Part shown: one piece after another, positions 48,501 through 55,900 of the stretch
Layout: each line of letters begins with the position of its first letter
Position numbering within the stretch: the first letter of the stretch is position 1
Origin: Asterias rubens
Taxonomy: Eukaryota > Echinodermata > Asteroidea > Forcipulatida > Asteriidae
DNA length: 64,000 bases
Direction: 5' to 3'
NCBI RefSeq assembly: GCF_902459465.1
Contig: NC_047080.1
Coordinates: 10,142,866 to 10,206,865 of the forward strand
Translations under genes and position numbers: made by a program
Notes under the pieces: model-generated
Databases searched by the model: none
Told to the model about the DNA's origin: nothing
The model's input: only the letters and a program-made list of their open reading frames with translations

Positions 48501-49907
48501 TGGTCCGCTGTAGTGTAACGAGAGGGATACGAGTGCTTGGCAAATCTATAAATCCTTCGACTTGATTTCAGAAACCACTGGGGACAACTCTAACAAAAAT
48601 CTCAAAAACTAAGTCCAAAAACTGGGAGAATGAAGACAAATTTGTTGGTTAACAATCATCAAGTGTATGTAATAGCCCACGTAGAAAGACATAATTTATT
48701 ATATGCTCCTTGATTACAACATGCCTTACTCTCCTGTTTGCAGGTCAGCCAAAAATCAGTCTCGCCCCCTCCATCTCGGACCTATTCCAGCCAAAGACAT
48801 CGACGAACTTCCCCAGTCAGGACCGAGCAAAAACCTACTGGTAAGAACTTATTTTGGTTTTAGGTTTTAGCTGCAGTAATTAACTCTCTTTCTTTGAGCC
48901 TGATGAGAGAATCTGTAACAATCTTGGCCCAGTTTCGTAAAGCTGTTAAAGCAGAAAATACTGCTTGACAATTTTCTTTGGCGAGCAAAAATGGAGTGGG
49001 CACCTGTCACAGCAATGTGAACTTACTGTAATTTTGGATGGTAACCCATTTCTGTTAAAGCCATTGGACACTTTCGGAACAGAAAACAAAAGATTTACGA
49101 ATAACTTACAGGGTTTACAGAAGGTAATGGTGAAAGACTTCTCTTGAAATATTATTCCATGAAATGCTTTACTTTCTGAGAAAACATTAAAACAGTATAA
49201 ATTCCCGATACCGAGAATTACGGATTTATTTTAAACACATCATGACATGGCGAAACGTGCAGAAACAAGGGTGGGTTTTCCCGTTGTTTTCTCCCGACTC
49301 CGATGACCAATTGAGCCTAAATTTTCACAGGTTTGTTATTTTATATATAAGTTGTAATACACGAAGTGTGGGCCTTGGACAATACTGTTTACCGGAAGTG
49401 TCCAATGGCTTTAAAGCAATACCTCTCTGTGCTTAGCAAAATGTTGTGCTTGCAAGCTTTATGAAGTTGGGCCCAAGGCACAACTTCATGGCTCTGCTTA
49501 CCGTAAGCAAAGAATCTGCATACAGAAGCAGGAAACTCTACGCTCACGTCAAGTGTATTTCACGGGATAGCAGTGAAACTTTGTTTGTGTGCGTGTGACC
49601 TCGCTCACACTGCTATCTGAGACATTCAGCCCTTGCACAGCAAGCAGAAAAGTGGTGATGGTGAGCACATAATTCGATGCTAAGCAGAGCCATATGCAAT
49701 TGGGCCCAGCATAGCATATATTTTTACATTTCACTTACTTTTTTGTTTGTTTATGTAGACTGCAACACAAGACTCATTGACTTCTTGTGTTATTTATATG
49801 TAGACTCAAGGCTGAATGACTTCATGCAGTCACTGCAACGACTGAAGGAAGAGAAACTTGCCCAGCTTGAAAGCTCCACCTACAGAAATACTTCCACGCT
49901 TTCCTGA
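15591..49907 (+). CDS. CNTRL: Centriolin (CNTRL/CEP110), complete, 45 coding exons
   Basis: Centrosomal and midbody coiled-coil protein of the mother-centriole subdistal appendages, needed for late cytokinesis and ciliogenesis in vertebrates. Exons: 15591-15747, 16523-16656, 17681-17953, 18577-18763, 19192-19385, 20102-20230, 20917-21148, 21561-21670, 22142-22330, 23010-23163, 23938-24176, 24682-24861, 25163-25294, 25890-26153, 26305-26412, 26926-27096, 28662-28784, 29601-29750, 30223-30376, 31491-31598, 32493-32713, 33211-33703, 34143-34501, 34791-34844, 34982-35029, 35459-35622, 36202-36403, 36997-37268, 37941-38067, 38569-38733, 39257-39532, 40224-40441, 40995-41152, 41638-41711, 42338-42580, 43167-43350, 43877-43965, 44152-44235, 44466-44606, 45710-45901, 46615-46740, 47327-47518, 47957-48094, 48744-48840, 49804-49907. 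All are GT-AG with matching phases; total 7809 nt (2602 aa; human about 2325). Diagnostic segments: YIENLEGL, FEPLDFY, ESPYIGK, CNVPEHH. A likely polyadenylation AATAAA is at 51659. Confidence 0.93.
16330..16475. repeat. Foldback element in CNTRL intron 1
   Basis: tagacccctttacagatagg at about 16323-16342 faces cctatctgtaaaggggtcta ending at 16474, with atgcattctggga / tcccagaatgcat as an inner pair. No coding content. Confidence 0.75.
16668..16985. repeat. Minisatellite immediately after the CNTRL exon 2 donor (~35-bp unit)
   Basis: About nine copies of a unit of roughly 35 bp (ttactaaccagtttagggat then aagcacctaggga). The array begins some ten bases after the exon 2 donor at 16657 (GTAAGC). 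Copies are close in sequence, which suggests recent expansion. It is not a CRISPR array: units abut without unique spacers. Confidence 0.9.
17068..17448. mobile_element. Family D foldback element, TTAA ends
   Basis: Starts ttaaagtcattatacacgtt and ends with agtgtataatggctttaa; the interior includes cacttcgtgtatcacaactt and tttctcagaaagtaaagcat. Sister copies: 28834-29193 and 49055-49414 in the opposite orientation. No coding capacity. Confidence 0.8.
18270..18480 (-). repeat. Family G dispersed repeat in CNTRL intron 3
   Basis: atgtgggaggaaaatcccag and agattcaaacc are inverse to the family G blocks at 3632-3860. Upstream at 18010-18050, acccagtcagtttcccttga matches the tail of the tRNA-like family H repeat at 36930-36965. 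Confidence 0.6.
20620..20845 (-). repeat. tRNA-derived SINE, family F, partial, in CNTRL intron 6
   Basis: On the minus strand it reads gtcgtggtgagcagtctagt then aagctctggtgttgtc, the family F head, while the plus strand carries the accaggagcatgttgccacc block shared with 25700-25770. It ends about 70 bp before exon 7. Confidence 0.55.
22380..22985. repeat. Minisatellite with higher-order repeat between CNTRL exons 9 and 10
   Basis: The basic unit is about 40 bp (gtgactactagattactcat plus gagtagctatgtgagtaac). A block of about 180 bp is present twice, near 22426-22608 and 22610-22790, forming a higher-order repeat. Several units contain TATGTGAGTAA, identical to the exon 9 splice-donor context at 22328-22338. 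The array ends about 25 bp before the exon 10 acceptor. Confidence 0.9.
23393..23772. mobile_element. Complete family A foldback element in CNTRL intron 10
   Basis: Starts ttaaaggcagtggacgctat and ends atagtgtccattgtctttaa; the internal palindrome gagacctcaagtttagaatt / tgaggtctcg is preserved. Same orientation as the copy at 13194-13565. Confidence 0.83.
25345..25810 (+). repeat. tRNA-derived SINE, family F, plus relics, in CNTRL intron 13
   Basis: tcttggccgagtggtctagt followed by a box-B-like gagtttgaatcctggtcatg and cttgagcaaggcacttaac. The head matches the tRNA-like head of the complete copy at 27725-28082. The 3' portion shares gcccctggtggcagttgatt with 20620-20700 in inverse orientation. 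Confidence 0.65.
26557..26798. mobile_element. Complete family C foldback element in CNTRL intron 15
   Basis: Nearly identical to 10545-10786: starts gggcccaatttcatagagct and ends agctctatgaaattgggccc, with the same aacaccagtaacaagcaata spacer. High similarity of the two copies and of the two arms suggests recent spread. Confidence 0.87.
27061..27424 (+). repeat. CNTRL: Partial duplication of CNTRL exon 16 end with its splice donor
   Basis: 27061-27153 (gaacaactcaggcagaaacc, donor gtaaag at 27097, then gacatgatacttcaaactac) is repeated at 27329-27424 (gaacaactcgggcagaaacc, donor gtaaag at 27367, the same intron block). The second copy stays open (LQEQLGQKPPSCRVQ), but no good acceptor precedes it, so it is probably a relic rather than an exon. 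Confidence 0.75.
27425..27592. repeat. Family L foldback element
   Basis: ttgggtggatttcacaaaga on the left and tctttgtgaaaatcgacccc on the right, with taagtcttatc and ataggactagtcc blocks inside. Related to 10787-10955. Confidence 0.65.
27725..28082 (-). mobile_element. Complete tRNA-derived SINE, family F, in CNTRL intron 16
   Basis: On the minus strand the 5' head reads gtgtcgtggccgagtggata then gtgtgggtttgaatcctggt: an A box and a B box of a tRNA with a long variable arm (Leu/Ser-like). A body of about 250 bp follows, with a tail containing agcgctatataaaaacggtc and an ATT-type end. Partial copies: 20620-20845, 25345-25810, 35137-35360, 38775-39060, 45905-46265, 53330-53715, 59560-59810, 63375-63690. 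No reverse transcriptase is present, so it would depend on a LINE elsewhere. Confidence 0.8.
28084..28359. repeat. Family C-related foldback element next to the SINE
   Basis: gggcccaatttcatagcgca at the left and gcgctatgaaggtgggccc at the right, a diverged version of the GGGCCC-ended family. It abuts the head of the family F SINE. Confidence 0.7.
28834..29193. mobile_element. Family D foldback element in CNTRL intron 17
   Basis: Starts ttaaagccattatacacgtt and ends gaaagtgtccaatggctttaa. Similar along its length to 49055-49414 and inverse to 17068-17448. Confidence 0.8.
31045..31430. mobile_element. Complete family A foldback element in CNTRL intron 19
   Basis: Starts ttaaaggcagtggacactat and ends atagtgtccactgcctttaa, with the gagacctcaagttctaaatc palindrome. 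It ends 60 bp before the exon 20 acceptor, so its hairpin could sit over the branch-point region. Confidence 0.85.
31766..32089. mobile_element. Family E foldback element, TTAA ends
   Basis: Starts ttaaaggcaaagtatacctc and ends aatgtataacctccctttaa. A second copy is at about 44990-45360, and a right half at 55010-55170. Its right TTAA (32086-32089) is also the left TTAA of the family B element that follows. Confidence 0.75.
32086..32454. mobile_element. Complete family B foldback element in CNTRL intron 20
   Basis: Left end ttaaaggattacgttgcctt and right end catggcaacgtgttccttta are inverse; the centre is the gcgaactaacacggtcggcc palindrome. It ends about 40 bp before the exon 21 acceptor. 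Confidence 0.85.
32493..34501 (+). other. CNTRL: CNTRL Pro/Gly/Gln-rich central region (exons 21-23)
   Basis: Exons 21-23 encode about 357 residues of low-complexity sequence rich in Pro, Gly, Gln, His, Ser and Thr (for example PPPSTQPIAQQHP), ending with PPGGLFCNVPEHHDM. Vertebrate centriolin has a proline-rich region at the same place ending in the same CNVPEHH motif, so position and identity are secure even though sequence outside the motif is not alignable. The reading frame continues past the exon 22 donor at 33704 without a stop for about 180 nt, but the GTGAGT donor and the matching phase of exon 23 argue for splicing. Confidence 0.88.
36805..36965. repeat. Head-to-head tRNA-like repeat pair, family H, in CNTRL intron 27
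   Basis: A tRNA-like 3' half reading ttaatccggaggtcgttggt tcgaatcc (B box) is present on the plus strand (36869-36897) and on the minus strand (36835-36808), about 20 bp apart, making an inverted repeat with arms of about 37 bp. The minus-strand copy extends into a D-arm-like gcggtagagcgctgg. A shared tail (ccagtcagtttcccttgtgg) links it to 18010-18050 and 62065-62190. I read this as a rearranged tRNA-derived SINE, not a functional tRNA. Confidence 0.7.
37345..37590. repeat. Family J dispersed repeat in CNTRL intron 28
   Basis: Shares ctcattggtctacttctcta, aacagtagaaatggcatcat and tatccaagtttcagactttt with 50700-50945 (same strand) and, diverged, with 51000-51190 (opposite strand). Confidence 0.75.
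38775..39060 (+). repeat. tRNA-derived SINE, family F, partial, in CNTRL intron 30
   Basis: caagttctggtgtttctggt, box-B-like gcaggttcgaatcccggtcatg and ccttaagcaagacatttaac, followed by a gttgtgtaacaca block shared with 59630-59680 and 63480-63520. Confidence 0.65.
39690..40104. repeat. Family G repeat followed by a shortened family B foldback element (CNTRL intron 31)
   Basis: 39690-39880 carries the gggcactatg..gattgggtttt block of family G. 39893-40104 carries aaaggatcacaatgccttgg and the cacggtcggccattttatgg palindrome of family B. Confidence 0.65.
40612..40755. repeat. Foldback sequence in CNTRL intron 32
   Basis: agcttccaattcctgcacaa at 40612 faces ttgtgcaggaattggaagct ending near 40752; the tip is tgctgtaattattacagca flanked by tttttgagcca / tggctcaaaaa. 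Confidence 0.8.
41225..41630. repeat. Family G repeat and a (TTTG)n microsatellite before CNTRL exon 34
   Basis: 41225-41480 carries the family G block (ggagcactatg..tcgggttttca). 41603-41632 is a run of tttg units that also forms the polypyrimidine-poor tract just before the exon 34 acceptor at 41637; its length could influence exon 34 inclusion. Confidence 0.7.
43306..43700 (+). repeat. CNTRL: 54-bp tandem repeat spanning the CNTRL exon 36 donor
   Basis: Seven to eight copies of a 54-bp unit encoding NKQTVNDLQTQIAELGKT when read through. Each full unit contains CTTG|GTAAGA, a good 5' splice site, with exon ends at 43350, 43404, 43458, 43510, 43562, 43617 and 43671. The next exon (43877) begins with AG GAT, so all phase-1 ends work. 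Only the first three are usable: a short deletion near 43497 puts a stop at 43503-43505. Later copies carry further small indels. Confidence 0.9.
44520..44860 (+). repeat. CNTRL: 118-bp tandem triplication of the CNTRL exon 39 end with its donor
   Basis: The segment from gagcattgtacac through the donor gtgagt and 25 intronic bases occurs three times (donors after 44606, 44724 and 44842). Copies 2 and 3 are preceded by ccacag and give 87-nt open segments (44638-44724 and 44756-44842), phase 0 at both ends. The spacer of 31 nt is too short for a normal intron, so consecutive splicing of all three is unlikely. Confidence 0.88.
44990..45360. repeat. Family E foldback element in CNTRL intron 39
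   Basis: aaaggcaaagtatacctctg at the left and ttaccaaacctatacagacc at the right, with the caataaaactattggcctgtg interior shared with 31766-32089. Confidence 0.7.
45905..46265 (-). repeat. tRNA-derived SINE, family F, in CNTRL intron 40
   Basis: Plus-strand order is the same as in 27725-28082: aagcgcattttac, tcagctcccttgggagcatg, gtacccattgatacccctgg, gtgtcttgctcaacgtcaca and a gattcgaaccta B-box inverse, ending near gacacccc. Confidence 0.75.
46280..46515. repeat. Foldback element in CNTRL intron 40
   Basis: gattagcttccccgtgtcga on the left faces tcgacacggggaagctaatt at about 46490-46510; arms of at least 22 bp with a GC-rich centre that is unlike its surroundings. Confidence 0.8.
46790..47275. 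other. CNTRL intron 41: short palindrome, otherwise nothing recognised
   Basis: ttacactag at 46801 pairs with ctagtgtaa at about 46863, with gatcaga / tctgatc boxes between them, and agatccagtaaagtggat later on. No gene or known repeat seen. Confidence 0.45.
48111..48496. mobile_element. Diverged family A foldback element in CNTRL intron 43
   Basis: Left end ctaaaggcactggacactat and right end aggtgtccagtggctttaaa; the interior has ggagagctgttgatagtata and tgaccgattgag. Confidence 0.75.
48923..49476. repeat. Family C element carrying a nested family D element (CNTRL intron 44)
   Basis: Outer ends ttggcccagtttcgtaaagc and gctttatgaagttgggccca. The family D element 49055-49414 sits inside and is bordered by TTAA on both sides, as expected for TTAA target duplication. 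A second family C-like palindrome follows at 49469-49710. Confidence 0.75.
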
Positions 49908-51900
49908 CACATTACAACTTCCTCTGGTTTGACAGAGAAACTTAAAACAAATCTCAAAACTTCTGTCCTAACTTATATAAAGTTTGAGGCATTGCATGGT
50001 GAGGTATCAATGTATATTCCGTTTGCGGTAGCACCATGTGTATACCCACTTTACTGTGTAGATTTTTGTTCTTTGCAAACTTGGTCATGCTTTTTGTTTT
50101 ATTGGGGAATTTGGGAGACTACTCAGTTCTGAAAAGAACTGTCCTGCCTATGAACTACGACCTGGGCGTAGGTAGAAAATTGGTTGGGACTACTATTTTT
50201 GTTTTAGTGGATGGAGGGGACTTCTCGTTATTGACTTCACTACCGCGTGAATTGAGTTCTTAATTCGTTGGTCTCAATGTTTTCGTCAGGAGACTAGCTT
50301 AGCAAACAGGTTATTTCACACCATCTGCATAAAGTTTATGATTTATACATGTTGTTTCAGTTTCTTATGAATGGTTTCCATTTTTATGTGACAGACTTCA
50401 AATATTTTGTTCTTTTGCTACCTCATCTGCCCTACATGAGACCCGAAAACATTGCAGATTGTTAAGTATTGTTTTCAACAATTTATTTTATAAATTGTTT
50501 ACTGCAGTGTTTCTGCCAAATTAAGAGGGAGTTATATTGTTTATATGAGACATGAGAGTCACTGCTGACAGAAACCTGGTTCATACTTTCTTCCAATGGA
50601 CGCAATAATCAGTAAGTGCCAAAACCAGTACACGCAATAATCGGTACTCGCCAAAAACCTCGCTTTCGCAAGAAAGTATGAACCAGGCGACTGAAAGTCA
50701 GGGATGAGATTGTTCAGACTTTTGGCTGAATTCAGACTTTTTATGTCAGCCTGGTGAAGAAAATCAGACAATATTTGTTTCCACAAATAAAGAAATCCTG
50801 CTCATTGGTCTACTTCTCTAGTGCTTTGGATACCGTTTCCCATAACCCCCTGGGGTTTCCAAACAGTAGAAATGGCATCATTTCAACATACCTTTGATTT
50901 GTATCCAAGTTTCAGACTTTTTTGTTAGAAATGACTCTCACCCCTGGAAAAGTATAGGATCAAAATTTTAGGAGACATGTTGAAACAATGACATTCCACC
51001 TTTTGGTAACCCCTGGAGTTGTAGGTTTCAAGGAGCTTCTGAGAACAGAATCCTCGGTGCTAGAGAAGTAGACCAAAGAGCAGGATTTATTTACATCTGA
51101 ACAATTTATGAGCTTTGGTTATTTTTTGTGACCCAGCTGACATAAAAAAGGTCTAAGTTCAGATGTCAAAAATTGTCTGGTGCTCTGTTATTTACAAAAC
51201 TACAATTAAAGTGTATGCAAGTATTTATATTCAAATGAATTGAATCTATATTTTGGCTGCCCCAAAAACTTCCACTCTCTAAAATTTCCTAGAGTTTTAT
51301 ATAACCGGAAAATATAACCGGAAAATATTTTGAATGTTGGTGTATTTCTGTTGATCTTTTTGAAGAAAGTAAAGAAATTATTTTGTTTTTTATTGTACTT
51401 TCTTAAACCAAGCTCTTTGGTTACCCTGTGGTATGATGTATTTAAAGTTTCCCTTTTTGGAGGGGGGCCCGGGATTGCATCAAAACCGCCATTTGGCTTG
51501 CCTAAAACCATCTTTACTCCATTCGTAGGCCCTGGAAATATAAAGTTGGTTGAAATGAAACACTTTGAGAATATTAAGTAGCTTGATTGTGACTTATTTG
51601 AGTGGAGGGATATGATATTTATATTTATTAAATAAATGAATTTAATGAATTTAATGAACAATAAAAAAGTTGCCAAAATTTGAAAAATAGTTGAGTGTGT
51701 TTGTTTCGTCTACTTGTATGTGTCTATTTTCCCTGTGTGGCAACTTGGTCTAATGTGACCGAGATAAGTCTTAAAGATTTATATGATTCACGTTTAATGA
51801 CTGAAAAAATGTACCATCAGGCTTATCTATAAAACTAGCGCCCTCTACCATGAATTTGTAAAGAAGGATATCATTCCTCCTGTGAGCGAGAATCTAGCTT
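49908..51900. other. CNTRL 3' UTR and intergenic region with inverted family J repeats
   Basis: 50090-50290 is a copy of a dispersed repeat (family I: actcagttctgaaaagaact, cttctcgttattgacttcac) also found near 29800-30110, 32900-33130, 37715-37890 and 54460-54650. 50575-50695 is a short palindrome (acctggttcatactttctt / gaaagtatgaaccaggcg). 50700-50945 and 51000-51190 are inverted family J copies. An AATAAA at 51659 is the best CNTRL polyadenylation candidate. The open frames at 51200-51680 are AT-rich and carry no family features. Confidence 0.6.
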
Positions 51901-51914
51901 GAAACAAGACTACA

Positions 51915-51975
51915 TCAACATCAAAATGGCGGCGCCCAGTTGCAGGAACACAGGTGGTAAAAACGTGAGATAACA
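51915..51975 (+). promoter_or_regulatory. MRRF upstream region with a YY1-type box
   Basis: TCAAAATGGCGGCGCCCAG (51921-51939) holds the same CAAAATGGCGGC core as the CNTRL promoter at 14641, and a donor-like CGTGAGAT follows at 51965. It could be a non-coding first exon of MRRF whose intron ends before 52920. The assignment is positional only. Confidence 0.45.
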
Positions 51976-52194
51976 TCACACATTGACACATAGGTTGGTA
52001 GACAATTAAAGTGAACTTTGACTTAGGTCTTGGATACTCTTTTTGAATGCTTGCCGCTCTGTCAAATCATAGAGCAAAGGAACAGGTCAAATTTATGTGA
52101 CTGAACTGAGTGAAAATTAAAAAAACAGTCACAAACGAAACGAGGGCATGCATGGTCAGTTAAGTGCTTAGCATGCAGCAGTGGAGTGCAGTGT

Positions 52195-52335
52195 GAGTTA
52201 TTTGTAAAATTGTTTGAAGAAGACATGGAAGTTCAGTAGTGTTGTGTTTGTTTATAAATTTTGTTTAAATGGTCTAACTCTAACATCACAAGGTTGGATG
52301 GATGGCCATTTAAAGGGGAGGGGAACAGTTAACAG
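52195..52335 (+). repeat. Upstream duplicate of the MRRF exon 1 donor region
   Basis: gttatttgtaaaattgtttgaagaagacat... through gatggatggccatttaaagg repeats the sequence that begins at the MRRF exon 1 donor (53158-53293), including a gtgagt where the gene has gtgatt. Confidence 0.75.
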
Positions 52336-52439
52336 CTAACCTGGGGGGGGGGGGTGGGAGGGGATGGATTGGGAGAAGGCAGTAGTGGTGCTGCAGCTGG
52401 GCGTGCTGGGTGTGGGGGCAGGCAGGTCATGCAGGGGAT

Positions 52440-52590
52440 AACTTTCCGTATGGCGCCACCACTTTTTCACTAATTTTTACAAAAAGGGATATCTCATTGT
52501 TGAGGTAAATTAGGTACTAAAAAACTACTATATTATTTCATATCGAATGAAAAAGTGGTGGCGCCATACGGAAACTTTTCCCATGCAGGT
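52440..52590. repeat. Foldback sequence upstream of MRRF
   Basis: tttccgtatggcgccaccac (52443) faces gtggtggcgccatacggaaa ending near 52575; arms of about 28 bp, AT-rich loop of roughly 80 bp. Confidence 0.8.
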
Positions 52591-52961
52591 GTCGGCATCT
52601 AGTCGTCACAGTGTCTTGCCTATGCGATAAAAAGGTAACCCCCATCATGGTTGTCGTCGGGAGGATGTGCGGCCATGAGTGAAGATGGAGGAGGTAGAAC
52701 TAGAAATAGTGTCATACTCTGTGTTCTTCCTCCATGCTCTGACACCTATTTTGACTATAATGGGTCATTTAGTAACAATAAATCACATATTGTAGATAAA
52801 AATTAAATAATGTTGCATTTTCACCATGTATGGAACTTACAATTTTATATTTCTTTAGATAGTAATAATACACATATGTGAATGTTTGTGTTTGTTATTT
52901 TCGTACAGAAGATTAATTCAATCAATGTAAGACCGAGTGTTCCAGTGATTGTTCTTCTACA

Positions 52962-55900
52962 ATGGCTGCTGGAATACTCCACCGTACGATTCTCACTCGC
53001 ATTGTATCTCTGAGTAGCTACCAATTACATCAGCATAGAAGTATTCAATCAGTGGCTGTATTCTCATTAATAAGACGTTTTAATTACCGCCGAGAAGGAA
53101 GTCATGTATGTACATCAAGACAACTTCATGGATCATCTGCTCTCAGTGCTAAGAAAGGTGATTTATTTGTGAGATTGTTTGAAGAAGACATGTTCAGTAG
53201 TGTTGGGTTTGTTTATAAATGTTGTTTAATAAGAAATGGTCTAACATCACAAGGCTGGATGGATGGCCACTTGAAGGTGAGGGCAACACTGAACTGCTTT
53301 GGGCTGTCGACATAAACCAACTGTCACCAGGGCTACTCCTGGGCCTGAAACAAGGTTATTCCTTTACACAGTCGGTAAGCATCCAAGGATCGTTTAGGAG
53401 CCTGGCTGGTAAAGCAGAATGCACTACCTTCCCAAGTAATTAAGGACAATTCTTTAAAGGCCTGACGTTTCAACACTAGCAGAGTCTTTTCTGGGCCGGA
53501 AGATTACAGCCCTGAGTGGCTCTCCGATGAAGGCTTTTCAAACACAGTATCAATCTCTACCCTTCGCAGGTACAGTGTACCAATCTTTGGGTGAAGAGAA
53601 GCAAGTATAGTAAAGCGTCTTGCTCAAGGACGCAAGAGTCATGACCGGGATTCAAACCCACACTTGAATGACATGAATTCAGTTCTCTAAGCCACTCGCT
53701 CGGGCCATGTCTCCTTGGTAAGCAGTTTGCAACAGCTAACGGTAATTCTTTTTTTTTCTCATGCTTTTTCTTTTTAATTTCTGACACCAGGAAGGAAGCA
53801 TCAGACTAAAGTGGATGTGAATCGCTCCGTGGACGACAGCATTCTTGATTTACAAGATGTTCACCAAGACATGAAGACGGCAATGGATGCCCTCAAACAG
53901 AGTTATATAAAGACACTGAACATCAGAACTTCACAGGGTGAGACTTGCATTGATGTCTGTGCCATTCTTATTAAGGAAGTTGACGGTTTGGTTTGCAAGG
54001 AATGGTTTTGAAAACCCTTTGCCACTGAGATCCCACAGTCTACTGATACGCCTCACCAGGACTACACAGAACACTCACACATAATGGGCAACCCACACAT
54101 AACCCTTAGCCCTCCAACTGCAGTTCTATTTTCAGGAGAACCAATCAGAGCAGTGACTGACTTAGTCTTGGTGCAAGATGTCTTGATGAGTACTCAACAC
54201 TACACACACGTCGCGACACACGTGGCGACTATACCGCCAAAATCCGTGCAATGTGTGAAGGCGATCTGGAAGTTTCCCAACAGCCCCATTATTGTTCGAT
54301 GGTAATGTGCGCGGATCGGAGCGGGGGATCGCGATAGTATAACGAACAACAACGTCTTGCACCAAGACTATGACTGACTCTACACTGAAACCTCTCCCTA
54401 CAAATAGGCCCACATCTATCCCAATCTTCAGTCTCCCTGACGATGACTAGAGCAAGCTAGTCCAAATGTTGAGACCAATCAGAACTCACTCTGCAGTAGT
54501 GAAATTATCAATGAAAATTTCCCTCTCCACTAAGCTAAAGTAGTAGTCCCGACCGATTTTCCTACCTTCCACCCAGGTAGTTCTTTTCAGAATTGAGAAG
54601 TCTTGAAAATTTACTCCTTGGTAATATTTAGAGAAGTCTCCTGAACATCCCAAAAAAAAAAAAAAAATGGGTTATTTTGGTTACTTTACTAAGGTGTGAA
54701 GAAAAAAAGCTTTTTATTTCAAAATACTGAGTGTTGCTTTTCCACATTGTTGCATTTTAGGTTGTTTAAAGTAGTACTTTTTTTGTCTTCAGGTGTTTTG
54801 GATCATATTCAGGTTTCTACCAACGATGGGAAATTTTCGCTCAACCAGCTCGGTCAGATTACTGCCAAGAGCTCCAATATGATGTCTGTCAACATGACCA
54901 GCTTCCCCGAGGTAAACAAACAACAGTCAACAACAAAGTTGTTTGTAGTTTCACAGTGACAAATGTATTCACTGTTGTTTTATTGTAAAATTTCAACAAA
55001 TTTGATCTATGGTAGAGTGACACCATGAGAAATATTTCAGCGCATCACGAGTGCCTGTTTTTACTGCTGTCTAACAGGCTGTGTTAGGCTCCCCAATGCT
55101 CGTTACAAAGTCAGTTTTTAAGTTAATATTTGTTATGAGTAGTTACGAAACGTGTAGCTTCCCTTTAAATAATCACATGTTATCTTGAAATGACCACAAC
55201 TTGTCTTGAAATCAAGTCAATATTACATTTATTTGACTTTATTACTATGTTTATGTTTTTATTCAGGCTACTCAGGCAGCTGTTAAGGCCATCAGGGAAT
55301 GTGGAATGAACTTGAATCCGCAAGTGACAGGTTCGCTCATCCAAGTTCCAATCCCCAAGTAAGTTACTTTGATCTTTTCTTCTTGGCTACCAAATGTCAT
55401 CCATATTTCATTTAATTTATTCTGGATATGAAGCCAAGGACTTTCAGAAAAGCGAACTTACATGTAATCACTGCACTAGCCATGGAGAAAGACAAGAAGG
55501 AAATACCAGTTTTAGATGTGGGAGGAAAACCCAAGAGAATTATTCCAGAGAAAACCCCCGCAGTCAAGTGAAGTAGGGACTGAGAACCCATTCGACATAG
55601 TGAAGAAGGATCACCACGGTCCAGTGGTTAGACTGCAGGACTTGCAATCAACGGGTTGTGGGTTTGAATCCTACCAAGCTAACCGTGGTCCAGTGGTTAG
55701 ACTGCAGGACTTGCAATCAACGGGTTGTGGGTTTGAATCCTACCAAGCTAACCGCTGATTTCACAATGACTAGAAGAAGTGTTGTAGCTAGTTACTCCAG
55801 AAGATGGTCAGAGCATACTGACCAAAATGTCGAGCAGAAACACTGGCTCTTTTCAGAGCCAGCAATACTCAAAAAGAGATTTTACATAGTGTCACCGCAA

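Larger units (their letters stand above)
34791..49907 (+). other. CNTRL: CNTRL second coiled-coil block and basic tail (exons 24-45)
   Basis: Exons 24-42 give about 1000 residues of coiled coil; exon 27 (CLEKTLVQRRAELRVADRLL) and exon 31 (LEMLQLEKTEVEALKLQHES) match human CNTRL closely. Exons 43-45 form a Ser/Arg-rich tail (PPPSRTYSSQRHRRTSP) ending in a short coil and STLS. Exon 45 has two in-frame acceptors 45 nt apart (after 49758 and 49803); I chose the second. Exons 36 and 39 carry tandem copies described separately. Confidence 0.88.

Noticed and set aside
51206..51676. 156-codon minus-strand open frame between CNTRL and MRRF
   Set aside because: AT-rich and Phe/Ile/Lys-biased, without domains; the opposite strand is also open, as expected for biased composition.
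55617..55755. Functional tRNA genes
   Set aside because: A- and B-box-like blocks are present, but the acceptor stem does not pair well and no Pol III terminator is clear; they are more likely SINE-derived.
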